A stretch of 64,000 nucleotides of DNA from Hyposmocoma kahamanoa (GCF_003589595.1 NW_020653337.1:3152963-3216962), one strand, 5' to 3'. Positions 12,289 through 23,885 are shown, counted from the first letter of the stretch. Notes: generated by a model from the sequence alone, not told the origin. Translations and numbers: made by a program.

Positions 12289-12370
12289 AGAAATCGGAAA
12301 TCGGAAATCGGAAATCGGAAATCGGAAATCGAAAATCGGAAATCGGAAATCGGAAATCGGAAATCAGAAA
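12289..12370 (+). repeat. Heptamer tandem array (GAAATCG)n
   Basis: About 11-12 uninterrupted copies of a 7 bp unit, with only GAAAATCG-type and final CAGAAA variants. A near-perfect short satellite, so recent or actively slipping. Confidence 0.95.
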
Positions 12371-13223
12371 CATTTATTGTATGAATTAGTAGTTACATAC
12401 GTATGCATACATTTGTATCGCAGTTCTTACCCAAGTCGGGCGTACAATGTCGTAAAATCACAGTAATTAAAATTCAATTAAGATACTATAACTTTAAGCG
12501 TCCGTAAAATAAAATTAAACATAATGTGCATTTGCCAAATATTTGATGTCACTTTATAAAATTCACTAAGATTATAGAAAACATTGTCAATTACCCATTT
12601 CTTTAAATAAGCCTAGAATTAATTATCATTTAAGTATTTAATATCAATCGGGATTCTCTTATAAATTCTGATTGCCGTTACATAAGTGCTGTGGTCAAAG
12701 ATCGTGGTTTTTATTACAGGGAGGACAAGACGGTCCTTGTTCCTTACGTTAACTTATCCGTAAACGTTATCCGCCCAAAACAATTACTGTCAAGTAACTA
12801 ATACTCAACTATATTAAAAGACAACATCAAGTATGAAGCTTCATTTCCATTATGCGTTTTTTAATTTGGTTGTGTATTACTAAGAGCGTTTGAGCCCTAC
12901 GACCCATTCGTATCCGTTCCGAATCCGAGAAACAATGATTCGAAATGTCACAGGAATCATTGCATCTCTAGGTGTAAAAGCAATACTCGCATTGTCTCGA
13001 ATTCGTATCGGATGCGAGGATGAGAAAAACGAGAGTACAGGGCTTGAAAATCTGGCAGAGCCGATGAATATCGCGCTGCACGTAGCCTAAGACAGACTGC
13101 AATGGAGAGGACTGATTAACGATGTACTTTCTCATAATCACGATCCTCTGTGGTGGGACAGACGAAGGAAAGAGAGAGATGTTATTTCATATAATATCGA
13201 TAATTAAAACAAAAATAAATATA
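12371..13223. other. AT-rich stretch, no gene
   Basis: A short open frame near 12890-13090 shows no recognised motif. Nothing else supported. Confidence 0.4.
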
Positions 13224-13316
13224 GATATCGGTTCACAAATGAGGCAGTAGGTACTAAACGCGTGACATACACCCAAAAAACAAAAACCTTGTCCTTTTTT
13301 GGAGTCGGTTAGTAAG
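13224..13316 (+). repeat. Element D 3' fragment
   Basis: ATCGGTTCACAAATGAGG, GTGACATACACCCAAAAAAC and TCCTTTTTTGGAGTCGGTTA correspond to the terminal part of the D family. Confidence 0.6.
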
Positions 13317-13710
13317 ATTGGGAACAGTGTTAACACAAACAAGTTACAACAAACACGTTATATCTATCAAAAATCAGTATTCTCCAATTTTCGAAGTGTA
13401 CAATCGAAAAGACAACACAATCGTCAACTACAAAACCAACAACAACACTCAAATAAATCAAAAGTCTATTGTTTTAAATGAAAACTATCAGTATTGGAAG
13501 TAGCGTTGTGTAAACAGTTTAAAAGCGTCCCGGTGTTTCCCATCTCAAGCAGGAAATTAGCACCGCTTCCCGAGGGATTATTGCAAAATAAGATATTGTT
13601 TACTCAATCTACTCGTTCATTCGTTGTGGCATCGTATAAACAATATAATCAGGGAAGCTACATGTGTTATTGTTGTTTGTTCAACACTTACGTTTTGTGC
13701 GTGTATATTT
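13317..13710. other. Unannotated stretch
   Basis: A/C-rich at 13320-13480 on the plus strand. Short open frames only, with no recognised product. Confidence 0.4.
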
Positions 13711-13846
13711 TAGAAGTGCTGCTGATATTACAGGCTCATGCGACTTGTCAATTTACGTCTCGCGGTGACGGGCGACACTGCAACTGCCATGAACAGGCGT
13801 GTCGCTTACCACCAGGCGCACGACTCGTTATTTACACAATATTTGT
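13711..13846 (+). repeat. Rep-B 3' half, no A-tail
   Basis: GATATTACAGGCTCATG, CGGTGACGGGCGACACTGC and GTGTCGCTTACCACCAGG blocks. It ends before the TTGATATTATAA terminus, and the sequence after it (TTTTTTTCAAACAAACCAAT) resembles part of foldback element I. Confidence 0.75.
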
Positions 13847-15092
13847 TTGAATTTTTTTCAAACAAACCAATATTTTTGGCTCTTTTGTGGTCACGGTTAA
13901 CTAAGACGGTTATATTTTAATTATCAGTCAATTATGTCTAACGTCAATGCAAACCAATCTCTATTCACACAACTTTTCAAAAGGGACGTTCAAATAATCC
14001 ACGAAAGACGTTTATTCATTCACTTTTTTATGCATAATTAGGAGCGTTATTTTTCCTGATTTTTATTTTATTTTGAAATTGTACTTTATTTATAGCTGTT
14101 TTTGTATGATTTGATTTATTATTCACCATTACGGCTGTGGCAAAGTATTATACAGAGCTATACACTCCACAGCTATCTTTGTATCTTATTCATTGATTAT
14201 TAATTTGTAATTTTTATTATTTTTTATATTATTTATTTATTTATTTAATATTGTATTTAAAAAAATATGTTTAAATACGTAAATGACAATTGAACATTGT
14301 AAAAATGTCACGAAATATTTAATTTCTGTTTCTATCTTCTTTTTGTACTTATAGTTCGGTTTTGTAATTTTAACTCGAAATTAATTAATTTGCTATTACT
14401 TGGACCCAGTGCCAATTGCTGCGCTTGTATTAAATATTTCATTCATGCAGTTAATTTTCCTCCCCATGTATAAAATTAATAAAATTAATAAAATACATTA
14501 CACAAACGCAACTACATTTACAAATACCACCACCAAAAATATCTTCATAAGTGTTTTGCCTCTCTCCGAGGCATCCTTAGAGCTTGTTCATTGATTGACG
14601 CTCAGCCGAATAACCAAATTTAACTAAGATACTTCATTTATTCTTACCCTGTAAATATATTTATTTAAAAAAAAATATTTATTAAATATTTTTAGATATA
14701 AAGTCACAAACGGCATAATATACAAAAAATCGTTAGAACAATAAATGTTACTACCCAAAACAGACCGTGATCGTTACGTTAAAAAAAAATCCTAACGGTT
14801 AAGACTTAACTATACCGTGTTTCCGTTCATTCGTTCTCTTCGTTTGAATGATATTCCTTTGTTTCGCATTTGTAGCCGAATTATTTGAAGAGAACGCCGC
14901 GACTCTCGATCATTATTCGTGATAGCCACTTACTTCGAGGATATTGGATTTGTGCTTATTGTTTAGAAGTGCATCGCTGCTTGTTTAGTTATTTCTGCTC
15001 TTTTCTTTTTATTCTTTTGATTTACATAATTAAAAGAGACCGCCTGTGGTTCCCTGCTTTACTCCATCTGTTATGGAGTAAACAGTCTGTTT
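13847..15092. other. Very AT-rich stretch
   Basis: Includes simple TTTA-repeat sequence at 14220-14255 and AAAATTAAT repeats near 14470. No gene recognised. Confidence 0.4.
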
Positions 15093-15288
15093 TTAGGAGC
15101 AATACAGCTCCTTGTGATAGAGTTCGTCCAGGGAAGTAATGCCACCTTATCTATTTCAGCCGCTGAACAGCAATGTGAGCGTTACTGCGTTCCGGTTTGA
15201 AAGGTGAGAGTGCTGATGAAATTACAGGCACATGGGACATGTCAACGTTATGTCTCAAATCTTTGCGATTTAAAGCTCTGTTGTGTCG
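15093..15288 (+). repeat. Rep-B, 3' truncated
   Basis: Nearly complete 5' two thirds, from AGCAATACAGCTCC to GCGATTTAAAGCTCTG. In the hairpin the left arm reads CAGCAATG and the right arm CGTTACTGC, so pairing survives partly by G-T wobble. Confidence 0.85.
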
Positions 15289-15817
15289 TTTATCCCAAAA
15301 TAATAAAAAAGAATGGCAGTTACAAGCAGACGCCATTTTGAAATGACAAAAAGAATTGTCACAGCTCTAGCATTTCCATAGAGTATGCTCTTCGTAGAAA
15401 TAAATAACAATACAATGAAATGGAACTCAACCTAGCATATATTTTGTATCTTCTAAAAAATACTACGTCATAAATTTGAAAATTTCATATAACATATCAG
15501 CTACCTGTCCCGCAAACACAGATACGGATCTAGGGGGAGTGAATAAATAAAACTTGGGTAAAATAAACATGGTGACACAGTGACGGACGGAGGAAATTGC
15601 GGGCCGGGCCATCTTGACATGCAGACGGGTTATTGAATATTCCCGCCAACTGTATTTGCTAGAAAAATATCTTTGAGAAAATATTCTTTTCTTTGGGGAA
15701 TTGATAAGTAAATCTCTATTCCAATTACAATATGGGCTATAATAATGGTGCGTCGAAAATTGAAAAATTACATATTTAATATATAATTACCGATGAAAAA
15801 TGATTCCGTTATTTGTA
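15289..15817. other. Unannotated stretch
   Basis: No repeat family recognised. No coding signal. Confidence 0.4.
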
Positions 15818-15935
15818 ATTAGATGTTTTGCTGTTTTTCCCACACCACCGAAAGGAACAGCCCCCTAATTATTAGAGATATTATCTTTATTACAATAAAT
15901 ACAGAATATTTTTGAAAAATATGGAGACGTACACA
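15818..15935 (-). repeat. Repeat R copy
   Basis: On the minus strand this contains GGTGTGGGAAAAACAGC and AATACAGAATATT-type blocks that also occur on the plus strand at 47105-47237 beside the assembly gap, and partly at 24710-24750. Class unknown. Confidence 0.6.
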
Positions 15936-16335
15936 CAGGTCAGTTGTTGGCGCTGTACTATTCCAGCTTTCTAATTTGTGATTTCAGCGCAAACGTGAGT
16001 TGATATTTAAAAGTGAGGTAAGGCCCATTTTCCAGATGACTTGCCAGGGATGGATGGCTCCTATTTCGTCTATATTTCTGGTTATACAATCGATGTAAAA
16101 TACTAAACATCCTTGCAGGACTATATTACTAACATTATAAACAACAATATTTGTTCCATGATTTATTAATTCTCCAGATTTCACTTCACACAGATTTGTA
16201 TCATCCAATACGCAGAAGCTGTGTAATAATAATGATCTACAGAATAAAGTTTTTCGTCGCCTTACTTTCTTAAACTCGTCTCTTATAAAAAGTGATTATA
16301 CAGGATATGGCAAAACTCTTATGAACAAAATTCTT
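15936..16335. other. Mixed repeat-derived stretch
   Basis: Contains CTATTTCGTCTATATTTCTGG, shared with sequence on both sides of the gap at 47 kb, and at 16197-16262 an S-like block (ATACGCAGAAGCTGTG, AATAAAGTTTTTC). No gene. Confidence 0.4.
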
Positions 16336-16705
16336 ATAATTATTAATACAAAGATCGAACACTTAGAAAAAACACTCAGAAAAAATTCCTTCGATCCGGT
16401 CGGATTCGAACCGACGTCTTCTTGCATACCGTGCCAGACGCTATACCAACTAAGCCACGGAACGAACCAACGGACCTCACGAATTTCTCTATGTGCTTGC
16501 GTCGTGTCTTTGTACTTAGTTTTTCAACGACTTTTTAGTCGTAGCGCCATATGTGAGAAATCTTTGACAGATTTATCACCCAGTTAGTACCTTTACAGCT
16601 ACCAGTCCAATTTAATTACTTACATTAAATACCAGTTTAATTGTAACAAACTAGTGGAGTAATTTCACAAAAAATAATTGAATATCAATTCAATAAAAAT
16701 TTAAA
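16336..16705 (-). repeat. Composite repeat H with internal tRNA-like box
   Basis: On the minus strand, sequence near 16449-16425 reads CCGTGGCTTAGTTGGTATAG (pol III box A) and GGTTCGAATCC lies about 45 bp further on (box B). The 3' tail is TCTTTGTATTAATAATTATA. Unlike a standard SINE, about 200 bp of family sequence, including AAATTACTCCACTAGTTTG, lies upstream of the tRNA-like part. The same order occurs at 35050 and 47625. Confidence 0.8.
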
Positions 16706-17240
16706 TAACAAAATTCTTATCAAGGGTGGTAATAGGTAAAAACCAGTGTGTGAATATGAAGGTATTGCGATGTGAAATCAACCTGCAAATTTGGTATATA
16801 CGTTACATTTTTTGTACTTCAGTAACTTTGTGCTTTAAGATACGAGTTTGAGAAAGATTTGTTTAACTTATAGTTTTAAACTTCATAAATGGCAACTTTT
16901 AAATATCACCCGGAAACTAAATTACAGATGCTCTATTGCTCCTTAAATGAATTTGTGACTTTGTGAAGGCGACTGTTAAAATTGTTTATTTTTTTCGCCG
17001 TATTAATGTTGTCCATCTCTATTTTTCATTAAAAAAAAATACTATTCTCCTTAACACATATTACGTTTTCATAAATGTACTATGACGCTAGTGTAAGAGT
17101 GGTTACACACTGTGACTTATAACACTACACTTACGACTTATAGGCGATTGCATCGATGCAAACGCAACTGTATCGATGCAATCGCGCGTTTGCATCGCTG
17201 TTTAAAATCGCTCCAAGAATTAAAATCCTTGCACAAGAGA
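16706..17240. other. Unannotated stretch with palindromic cluster
   Basis: 16855-16925 resembles the end of repeat S (AGTTTTAAACTTCATAAATGG). The palindrome at 17143-17199 is listed separately. Confidence 0.4.
17143..17199. repeat. Nested GCATCGATGC palindromes
   Basis: CGATTGCATCGAT and ATCGATGCAATCG form perfect 13 bp inverted arms, and TTGCATCGATGCAA in the left arm is itself a 14 bp palindrome. A further GCGTTTGCATCG follows. Role unknown; a foldback remnant or paired protein sites are both possible. Confidence 0.7.
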
Positions 17241-17526
17241 CATTGACTTACAATTAAATGGACGTCGGGTCCGCGCTAATAAGTGTCCGAACTTATAGGG
17301 CGTTAAAATCGTATACAGAGCGTCATTCACGCTTTAGTCTTCGTTTGTTCGACTGACAGCGAAGCAAACAAAATTAGACAGTACTGCGATGACATTACAA
17401 TTTAAATTCAACGTTTTAGCTTTTTCATATTCCTTTACATGTCACTACGTTTAAATAGGTTGACTTGGGACATTTTTTTCGTGGTTTTTGTATTAGACCC
17501 GTCGTCCGTTTATTTGTAAGTCAATG
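17241..17526 (+). mobile_element. MITE-C, long form (286 bp), hAT type
   Basis: Terminal inverted repeats start CATTGACTTACAA and extend about 30 bp. Flanked by perfect 8 bp duplications ACAAGAGA on both sides, the hallmark of hAT transposons. No coding capacity, so it would depend on a transposase encoded elsewhere. Almost identical to the copy at 28781. Confidence 0.95.
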
Positions 17527-18039
17527 ACAAGAGAGTAATAAAATTTCGTATATATATAATTTGTTCCATTTATTTATGATTATCATCATTTTTATGATTT
17601 TCATGTAAAGACTTCAATGTATAGACAAGAATATTCACAGCAACTACATGTTCTAAACAAAACATTGATAGTGATAGTGTTTTGTTTTAGTGATGAATTT
17701 TGTCAAAGAGTACCGTAGTGCCGTGGATAGACGTGACAGTCAATGCCTATTGGGAATGAGCTCGGCAGGCGTATAATATTGAGTGTTTACAAATGATATT
17801 TATCCATAGTTGGGGAATTAACTTAAAGATCCCGGCAAAGTTGCTATCATTTGCACAATACATTTCCTTTTGCTTTGACCCAGGCACCGTCCGGATACTA
17901 TTAATAATTATTATTACTAAAAAGAAAAACAAACTAAGTAATAGAAAAAAATACAGTCGAGTTGTTGAAATTAACGATGTTATGTACTTTTCTTTGCCGA
18001 AAGGCAAAGGTTTTTCTTTTTTTTTTATATTTGACAACA
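17527..18039. other. Unannotated stretch
   Basis: Open frames on both strands here (about 17750-18200) run into SINE Q and show no protein family; chance frames. Confidence 0.4.
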
Positions 18040-18240
18040 TATGTTGCTCTGATCCCAAACTAAGTAACCAAAGCACCTGTGTTATGAAAATCGGAAACAA
18101 CGACGGTACCACAAACGCCCAGACCCGTGACAATACAGAAATATTAGTTTTTTCTACATTGACCCGGCCGGGGATCGAACGCGGAACCTCAGAAATGGCG
18201 ACACCGTGAAAACCGGTGTGCAGGCTACTCGATCGCTAGT
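18040..18240 (-). repeat. SINE Q copy with tRNA-like box B
   Basis: The minus strand carries CGCGTTCGATCCCCGGCCGG (box B context) preceded by GAGGTTC, with a body reading back through CACAGGTGCTTTGGTTAC. This resembles a common moth and butterfly SINE layout as I remember it. The A box is degenerate. Confidence 0.6.
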
Positions 18241-18528
18241 CTTTCTTTACATTTTTTAAATTTATATTTATTACTCTGTTATTACATAATCGAAACACTC
18301 TGTTCCTTATTAATCTATGATATTCAAGTGTTGTGTCGTCACCGCAAGTCAGTTAAACCGAGGATGCGTGTAACGCCGCATCTAGGACGCTAGTCCATAG
18401 ACCACTTTTGACGAATGACAACGTGGTTTTGTTATACGAAGTGTACGAAATATAGCTTGCGAGTAGAAATAAAAGAAGTATCGACACGATAAGAAGAAGA
18501 ACGTAGAAAAGTTAGATTTTGTTAATAA

Positions 18529-19475
18529 AGCAGTCTTCTTGGGAGTGACCTTATATAGTTAACTTCAATGGTTCCCACGTAAGTCAATGGTTCCCACATA
18601 ATATCTTCCCTGGACTGCAGATTAAACTCCGCTGCATATGCAATCCGTAGAATAAGTGAGCTTACCGATGTTAGTACTACTAGATTTGTTTACTCTAGTT
18701 ACTTCCATAGTATAATGTCCTACGGGGTTCTCATGTGGGGCAAAACGGCAGACATATAAACCATATTTGTATTGCAAAAACGAGCGGTTTATTCTGTGTA
18801 CCGTTCAGGTTCTCGGGTTTCTATCAAAGAGAAGTTTAAGGAGACTGCTATCATGACTTGCATCACAGTATATTTACTTAAATATTTTACAAGCCCGTAA
18901 AAATGTAAACAATTTTATTAAGAAAGTAGATATCCATAATATTTACCTTAGAGCTAATTTTGTTATTTTATTAATTGTAAATGTTAGTATTTTTAATTTT
19001 TACTACTATAAATAAATTCACCGTACAATCATTTATTATTAATATAGTATAAGGTTGCTTACTAACAAACTATGGACCTATGGTGTCTGAAAATAAAAGA
19101 TTTTTATTTATTTTTTTTTTATTTTATAATACCAAACTCCACGATTTCGTTGAATCAAGGTAAACGACTTTTTTATGGAAAAACGTATTTATATACGGTT
19201 ATATTATATACAGTTATTGTATACGTTTTTACAATTAGATTCCGGAGCATATGTTAAGATTATCACATTCTAAGTTTAAAACCTACATTAAAAATATTTG
19301 AATTGAAAAGTTTTATTACAAAATTGAATTAGACCACCAAATTTCATTCAAAGTATCCATACATCGAGTATATTCCATAGCATTTAAGGTTACTTGAAAA
19401 GAATAATTCCTAGCGTGTCTTGCTCGTTCTTCTCAGGGAACGAGCAGTAGCTTAAAAGTGACGTTTTCAAGTGTA
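18529..19475 (+). pseudogene. LINE X reverse-transcriptase C-terminal remnant and 3' UTR
   Basis: Translation gives the typical end of a LINE polymerase: FLGVTLYS, then NSAAYAIRRISELTDVSTT, FHSIMSYGVLMWG and IFVLQKRAVYSVYRSGSR, ending near YLLKYF. In-frame stops and small indels show it is dead. A short GGTTCCCAC duplication at 18566-18599 breaks the start. The coding part is cut by an AT-rich insert at 18958-19130, after which the 3' end continues to a hairpin, TGCTCGTTC with GAACGAGCA, at 19420-19447. A second copy lies at 36235-36700. Clade is not certain (Jockey or CR1/L2-like). Confidence 0.8.
18958..19130 (+). repeat. LINE 3'-tail insertion (Y) inside LINE X
   Basis: AT-rich insert ending TATGGACCTATGGTGTCTG, AAAATAAAAG and a long T/A tail, like the 3' end of an RTE-type LINE. 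Comparison with the uninterrupted copy at 36.4 kb places it between codons of the X polymerase. Confidence 0.6.
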
Positions 19476-19507
19476 AATTTATTTTACCTATAGATTAATT
19501 AAATAAT

Positions 19508-19726
19508 AATAATAATAATAATAACACACACACTCAACATAGCCCCGCACTAGGGAAACCCTGTGTCGCGGGTGCCATGGACACACATATAGACAACCAC
19601 AAATTACACCCAAACTCACGAGAGAAACAAATGTAGGTCATACAAATATTTCTCCCGGCCCGGGAATCGAACCTGGGACCTCTGCGTGGCAGTCCGGCAT
19701 GGTAACCGTTAGGCCACAGAGGCAGT
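19508..19726 (-). repeat. SINE-A, full length, with target duplication
   Basis: Best-preserved minus copy: box A and box B intact, body complete, AAT-repeat tail at the low-coordinate end. Flanked by TTAATTAAATAAT at 19495-19507 and 19727-19739 (13 bp, perfect). Confidence 0.9.
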
Positions 19727-19761
19727 TTAATTAAATAATCATTTAAAATCATTTAAAATCA

Positions 19762-19788
19762 GTCAAAGTCTAATCATTAGACTTTGAC
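19762..19788. repeat. Perfect inverted repeat, 13 bp arms, 1 nt spacer
   Basis: GTCAAAGTCTAAT, a single C, then ATTAGACTTTGAC. It sits about 35 bp beyond the SINE-A target duplication. Confidence 0.9.
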
Positions 19789-20406
19789 TTTGACATTAAT
19801 TCGAATAATATGAAGGAGTTATTAACCATTCGATCACATATTTAAAAGGCACCACAAATCCTCTACACAGTAGGTTGCGGGGTGTCCCCCAGCGGGGTGA
19901 GGTCAGATATTTCAATTCTGAGTCGGATATTGGGCAGAGCGTGACGTCGCATACATCTGCGATCGGCCTTTCCGCGAGCCACCTATCTTAATATTAGAAT
20001 CTCGTATGTTGAGTTATGCCCGCCCCTGGCTTTTATGGAATAGTGGAAGCTCTATGTACACAGCATACATATATCCCACCCTCAATAATAAAATGACGTT
20101 ATTCAAAATGAAACATTATTGGGAAAATGACAAATTTAATAACAAAACAATAACATACGAAATAAAATGGAAAAGTAAAACGTCTAACGTGCATTTGGAA
20201 ATTTAAGAAAAAAAGCGTGGAAACGCTAAAACTTTCCAGTTTTCCATATAACAAATCAAATTAGAGTTATGATTTTTTCTTTCTTTTTGTTATTATAATA
20301 TATATTCTGCTTATGTATGTATTTATGTATATAAAGTTCATGTATATTACCATCATTTATATATTTTTAGTCACATTTAAATTTTAATTTTATTCTACAA
20401 CAATTA
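19789..20406. other. Unannotated stretch with a GC-richer patch
   Basis: 19870-19980 is GC-richer (GCGGGGTGTCCCCCAGCGGG and following). Remainder AT-rich. No gene. Confidence 0.4.
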
Positions 20407-20531
20407 GTACCGTAGACTTCACTTTTACACCACGGCTAGGGTTGGCTGGAAGAGATCTCTTCTAGAGATAAGCTCATCTTTGTATATGTCCCTTGTAACG
20501 TGTGTATTTTCTTTGTGCAATAAAGAATTAT
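20407..20531 (+). repeat. LINE 3'-UTR fragment
   Basis: TTGGCTGGAAGAGATCTCTT, GATAAGCTCATC and TTTGTGCAATAAAGAATTAT follow the layout of LINE 3' ends common in Lepidoptera, with a GAGATCTC palindrome just before the AATAAAG signal. Confidence 0.6.
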
Positions 20532-20932
20532 ACAAAAATTTAAAGTAAACAAAATATCAAGCAACTACCGAGTTTTCTGTTTCGGGATTCGTTTTTAAAA
20601 ATACAATTATATACGTAACTTAGATCCAATAAAAAACGTTTATTTCCACAAATACAAGTAAGTTCACAACTTAACAATTTATTTTGGTTAGTAATATTAT
20701 ATTTCTCGCTTTTAAACAATCGTATAAAAATTCTCGCTAAACCTTTTTGAAACAATCGACCTATCACCTACTTTCGTCCCTATTAATCATGCGCAAGCGA
20801 TGGTTGTTGAGTCACAATGAATCAGCGATGCATTTGATAGTCCTACGCAGCAGTCAGACAAGCTATCTGTATTAATATCGTATTCTATGAGAATTGGAAT
20901 TTGCACTTTTCCGCTGCGCCTGCGATGCAATG
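20532..20932. other. Unannotated stretch
   Basis: Nothing recognised. Confidence 0.4.
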
Positions 20933-21066
20933 AAACTTTTACCATTACTTGATTTCATTTACTATAGTAGTAAGTATTTGTAGAAAACAGAAGACAATAA
21001 AACTTTTACCATTACTTGATTTCATTTACTATAGTAGTAAGTATTTGTAGAAAACAGAAGACAATA
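20933..21066 (+). repeat. Perfect 67 bp tandem duplication
   Basis: Two directly adjacent 67 bp units (20933-20999 and 21000-21066) that I read as identical. A very recent duplication, or an assembly artefact. Confidence 0.95.
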
Positions 21067-21595
21067 AAACGTGTGGTGGGCGTCCCTTGATATAATAAGG
21101 TCACTGAAGTGGACGATATGGACCGTATGAGAAAGAGTGAAAAAGGCGGTAAAAGAAGCACAAATATGGGAGAAATGCAATAGCAAAATGTAATTTAGGT
21201 ACGATACACATTCACTGACAATCACATCCACATCAAAAATCATACGAAACCAAAAACAACAAAAATATTAAAAAAGAATACAAAACACAAGGAGTTCGCG
21301 ACATCCACGTCTGCAAAATGACAACTTTTCGGAAGAGACTTGCTTCAGCTGTACCAAGTACAAGTCCGGTCGTGAATAGAGTGCCTCCACCTATGGGATG
21401 GTTCTGAAAATAGTGCCTGGAGAGCTAGTTGAAAAGCGCGCCTAGAGACTTATAGGTGACTCGGACTTAGTAGAAGTGAAACTGTATGGCCTTGAACACC
21501 GTCGTAAAGTTACCTGTGTGTGTTCTATAGGATATATCACGGAGAGTGTGTGATGGAATTGCATGATTTAATTCCGCCTTCTCCTTTCCATCTTA
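21067..21595. other. Unannotated stretch with a T-repeat fragment
   Basis: 21296-21345 (CACGTCTGCAAAATGACAAC) matches repeat T. Remainder not recognised. Confidence 0.4.
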
Positions 21596-22101
21596 TCCGC
21601 TCACGCGATACATGCAGCCGTAGACGCATACTCTAGCAAACCATAAAGTTTTTAATGCCTAGGTCTGTCATTTAAAAAAAATAAACAACTTCAAAAATAC
21701 GTCACGACAATCGTGTGTGTTATTGTTTGGGCTGGTGATTTCGGTGTTTATTTATTGAAAACAGTAAGTAGCGTTTTTTAAGTTTCCCCTGAGTATAAAT
21801 GTTTATAAACTATACTTTAAGGAGTAATTTCATGGTAAACGTTAGAACCACTCAAACGGAATATTACCATATTTATCCAAGTACACCAAAAATTTCATTA
21901 GTGCTTTTTAAGTGCAGGATTTTCGGTGTATTGCTGCATTTTGTTGGAGATGTTTTTGTTGGTAGTACGGAGGGTATTTATTTAGCAATGCAGAATAATA
22001 ATTTTTATTTATAAAAACTTGTATTTAAACTGAATGCTTTTCTATTTGCGAAACCAAATAGCCGCCATTTTGCGGTAGGAGGAGCGCATCGCGTGAGCGG
22101 A
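21596..22101. mobile_element. Element F, 506 bp, with inverted ends and TA flanks
   Basis: Ends TCCGCTCACGCGAT and ATCGCGTGAGCGGA are exact inverted repeats, flanked by TA on both sides, as in Tc1/mariner-type elements (a TTA-type target is also possible). The interior has no convincing transposase. A second copy is at 50409-50998. Confidence 0.8.
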
Positions 22102-23794
22102 TAGGGGATTAGACATAAGCTGGGGTTCCACTCCTACGTTGTGGATATTCCACGGATTCGTGCGAAGCGTTACGCTTCCACATTCATAAGGCGAACGGCT
22201 AAGGGGTGGTATTTTCTGCCTGCAGATTTTGAACTGCTGATTTCCCGAACCCTATAACTGGATCTTTTGAGGGTGACTAGGCGTTATTTAGGTGTGCATG
22301 CTACATCGACCTCATCGTCATTTGACATCAGATTTACAAATGTAATCGCGAAATATGCACAAAAAGAAAAGTACATATGAATTAACAATCGCCTTCTTTT
22401 TTGAAGTCGGTTAAAAAACAGGTTTAAAGATTGTACGAACGAAATTAGTCAACTTTTTTATGCTTAAATAGGATAGTAATATCATTTGACATTATATACT
22501 AGAAGGAGAAAAGATACGAGTTGCAATCACACATCGCAATCTGTACCGAATATCTACCAATTGTACTCACGTAAATGTAAGGAAACTGTATTGAAATGGT
22601 TTTTAATGATAAATTACAATGACACAGAAGCACTTTTACAATATACCTGTTAGGTTTAAAATTGGCCTATAAATGTAAATTTCACAAACACGCACGCACG
22701 TAAAATTTCATATAGTTCTGACGTCGACAAGCGCCTGATGGCGACTGAGCGGCGTGTGTTTAAAACGCTGGGCAATTTGCAAGTTTTGGAATAAATGTGA
22801 ATTTAATAACTATAGAGCTTCAATTGAAAGCCAAAATTTAGCAGGTTCTCTGTAATACTTAAAGAGAAATATCTATATATTAAAATTATGTACATAGTTA
22901 GATAATGCATTCTTAAATAATTCGTTTTAGAAATTTATTTTAGTCCGTTTTTAGAGTTTTATATGACCGGGTGAAGTACAACAAACCATTTAATCTAGAA
23001 AAACAGCTTTTTCCCGCTTCTCGTCTGGTGATTTGCCTTAAACTGTGTGTTTTGTCCTCTGTCATGCGACATGCGACAAAATATGCATTTTTATCATTGT
23101 ATTTATCACAATTTAAAAATATTACACAATGAATTTGTGTAATTTATGTGTGACCAACAAAGTCAGTATTTCCGTTTCAAATTGGGTAATAAAATAAAGG
23201 TGGCGCATTCCGACGACATGTCCTGTCTGTAGGATGTCTAGCCGCCCTTCGAGGGCTATCGGCGCGCACGCAGTCTGCTTTCGTGCCATACTTCATATCA
23301 GTAACCAAATGTCACAAGTGGACATTTAAACGTGCAAATTTGAACCTTATTCGCAGTTATACAAAGCAGAAATTGTGTACAAAGATTGTGCCGAATACCG
23401 TTTGCCGGAAAATCGAATTCTTAATTCGATATTCGAATTTGAAATTTAATTTTTCAAATACTAGTTACGATTCAAATTCAAAACCAATGAAATGTATATT
23501 TTGAACTGTATCTTTACTAAATTTAAAGTACAATTTCATTTGTCAACACTGGTGTTTATGCCGTTTGGTAGTCACGGTATAAGCATTGCAAAAGGCAGTG
23601 CACACGCGTGCATCGACTCGCGAATTCGGTCGATATGATCGATCAGTAACGGAACACGTTGCGTGGCAGTCGGCATTTTGTTCGTATTGATGTGATTTAT
23701 ATTTCACAGTTATGTTTCCTTTCATTCTTTCTTCAACTACGTCATTGCAAATTATAAATTCATATGTTTAATTGATTGTGACATCTTTAATATC
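22102..23794. other. Mostly unannotated stretch
   Basis: 22385-22420 ends CTTCTTTTTTGAAGTCGG, a D-type terminus. A GC-richer patch at 23215-23285 (CCGCCCTTCGAGGGCTATCG) stands out. No gene. Confidence 0.4.
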
Positions 23795-23885
23795 ATCATC
23801 AACTCATTATACGCCCCAGTGCACACTACAGATCTTCTCCAAGGTTTAGGCTATGCTAGGGTTGTCAACCCTTTTCGAAGTGTAG
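23795..23885 (-). repeat. Possible W LINE 3' fragment
   Basis: CATCATCAACTCATTATACG, CCCCAGTGCACACTACAG and AAGGTTTAGGCTATGC resemble the reverse of a LINE tail. Weak. Confidence 0.3.

Noticed and set aside
12289..12370. CRISPR-like or satellite array
   Set aside because: Direct heptamers without spacers: a simple tandem repeat.
16385..16455. Possible functional tRNA on the minus strand
   Set aside because: Same boxes recur in H copies with a shared upstream and downstream body and no consistent anticodon arm.
17747..18209. 128- and 138-codon frames on opposite strands
   Set aside because: Overlapping low-complexity frames that end in SINE Q; no protein signature.
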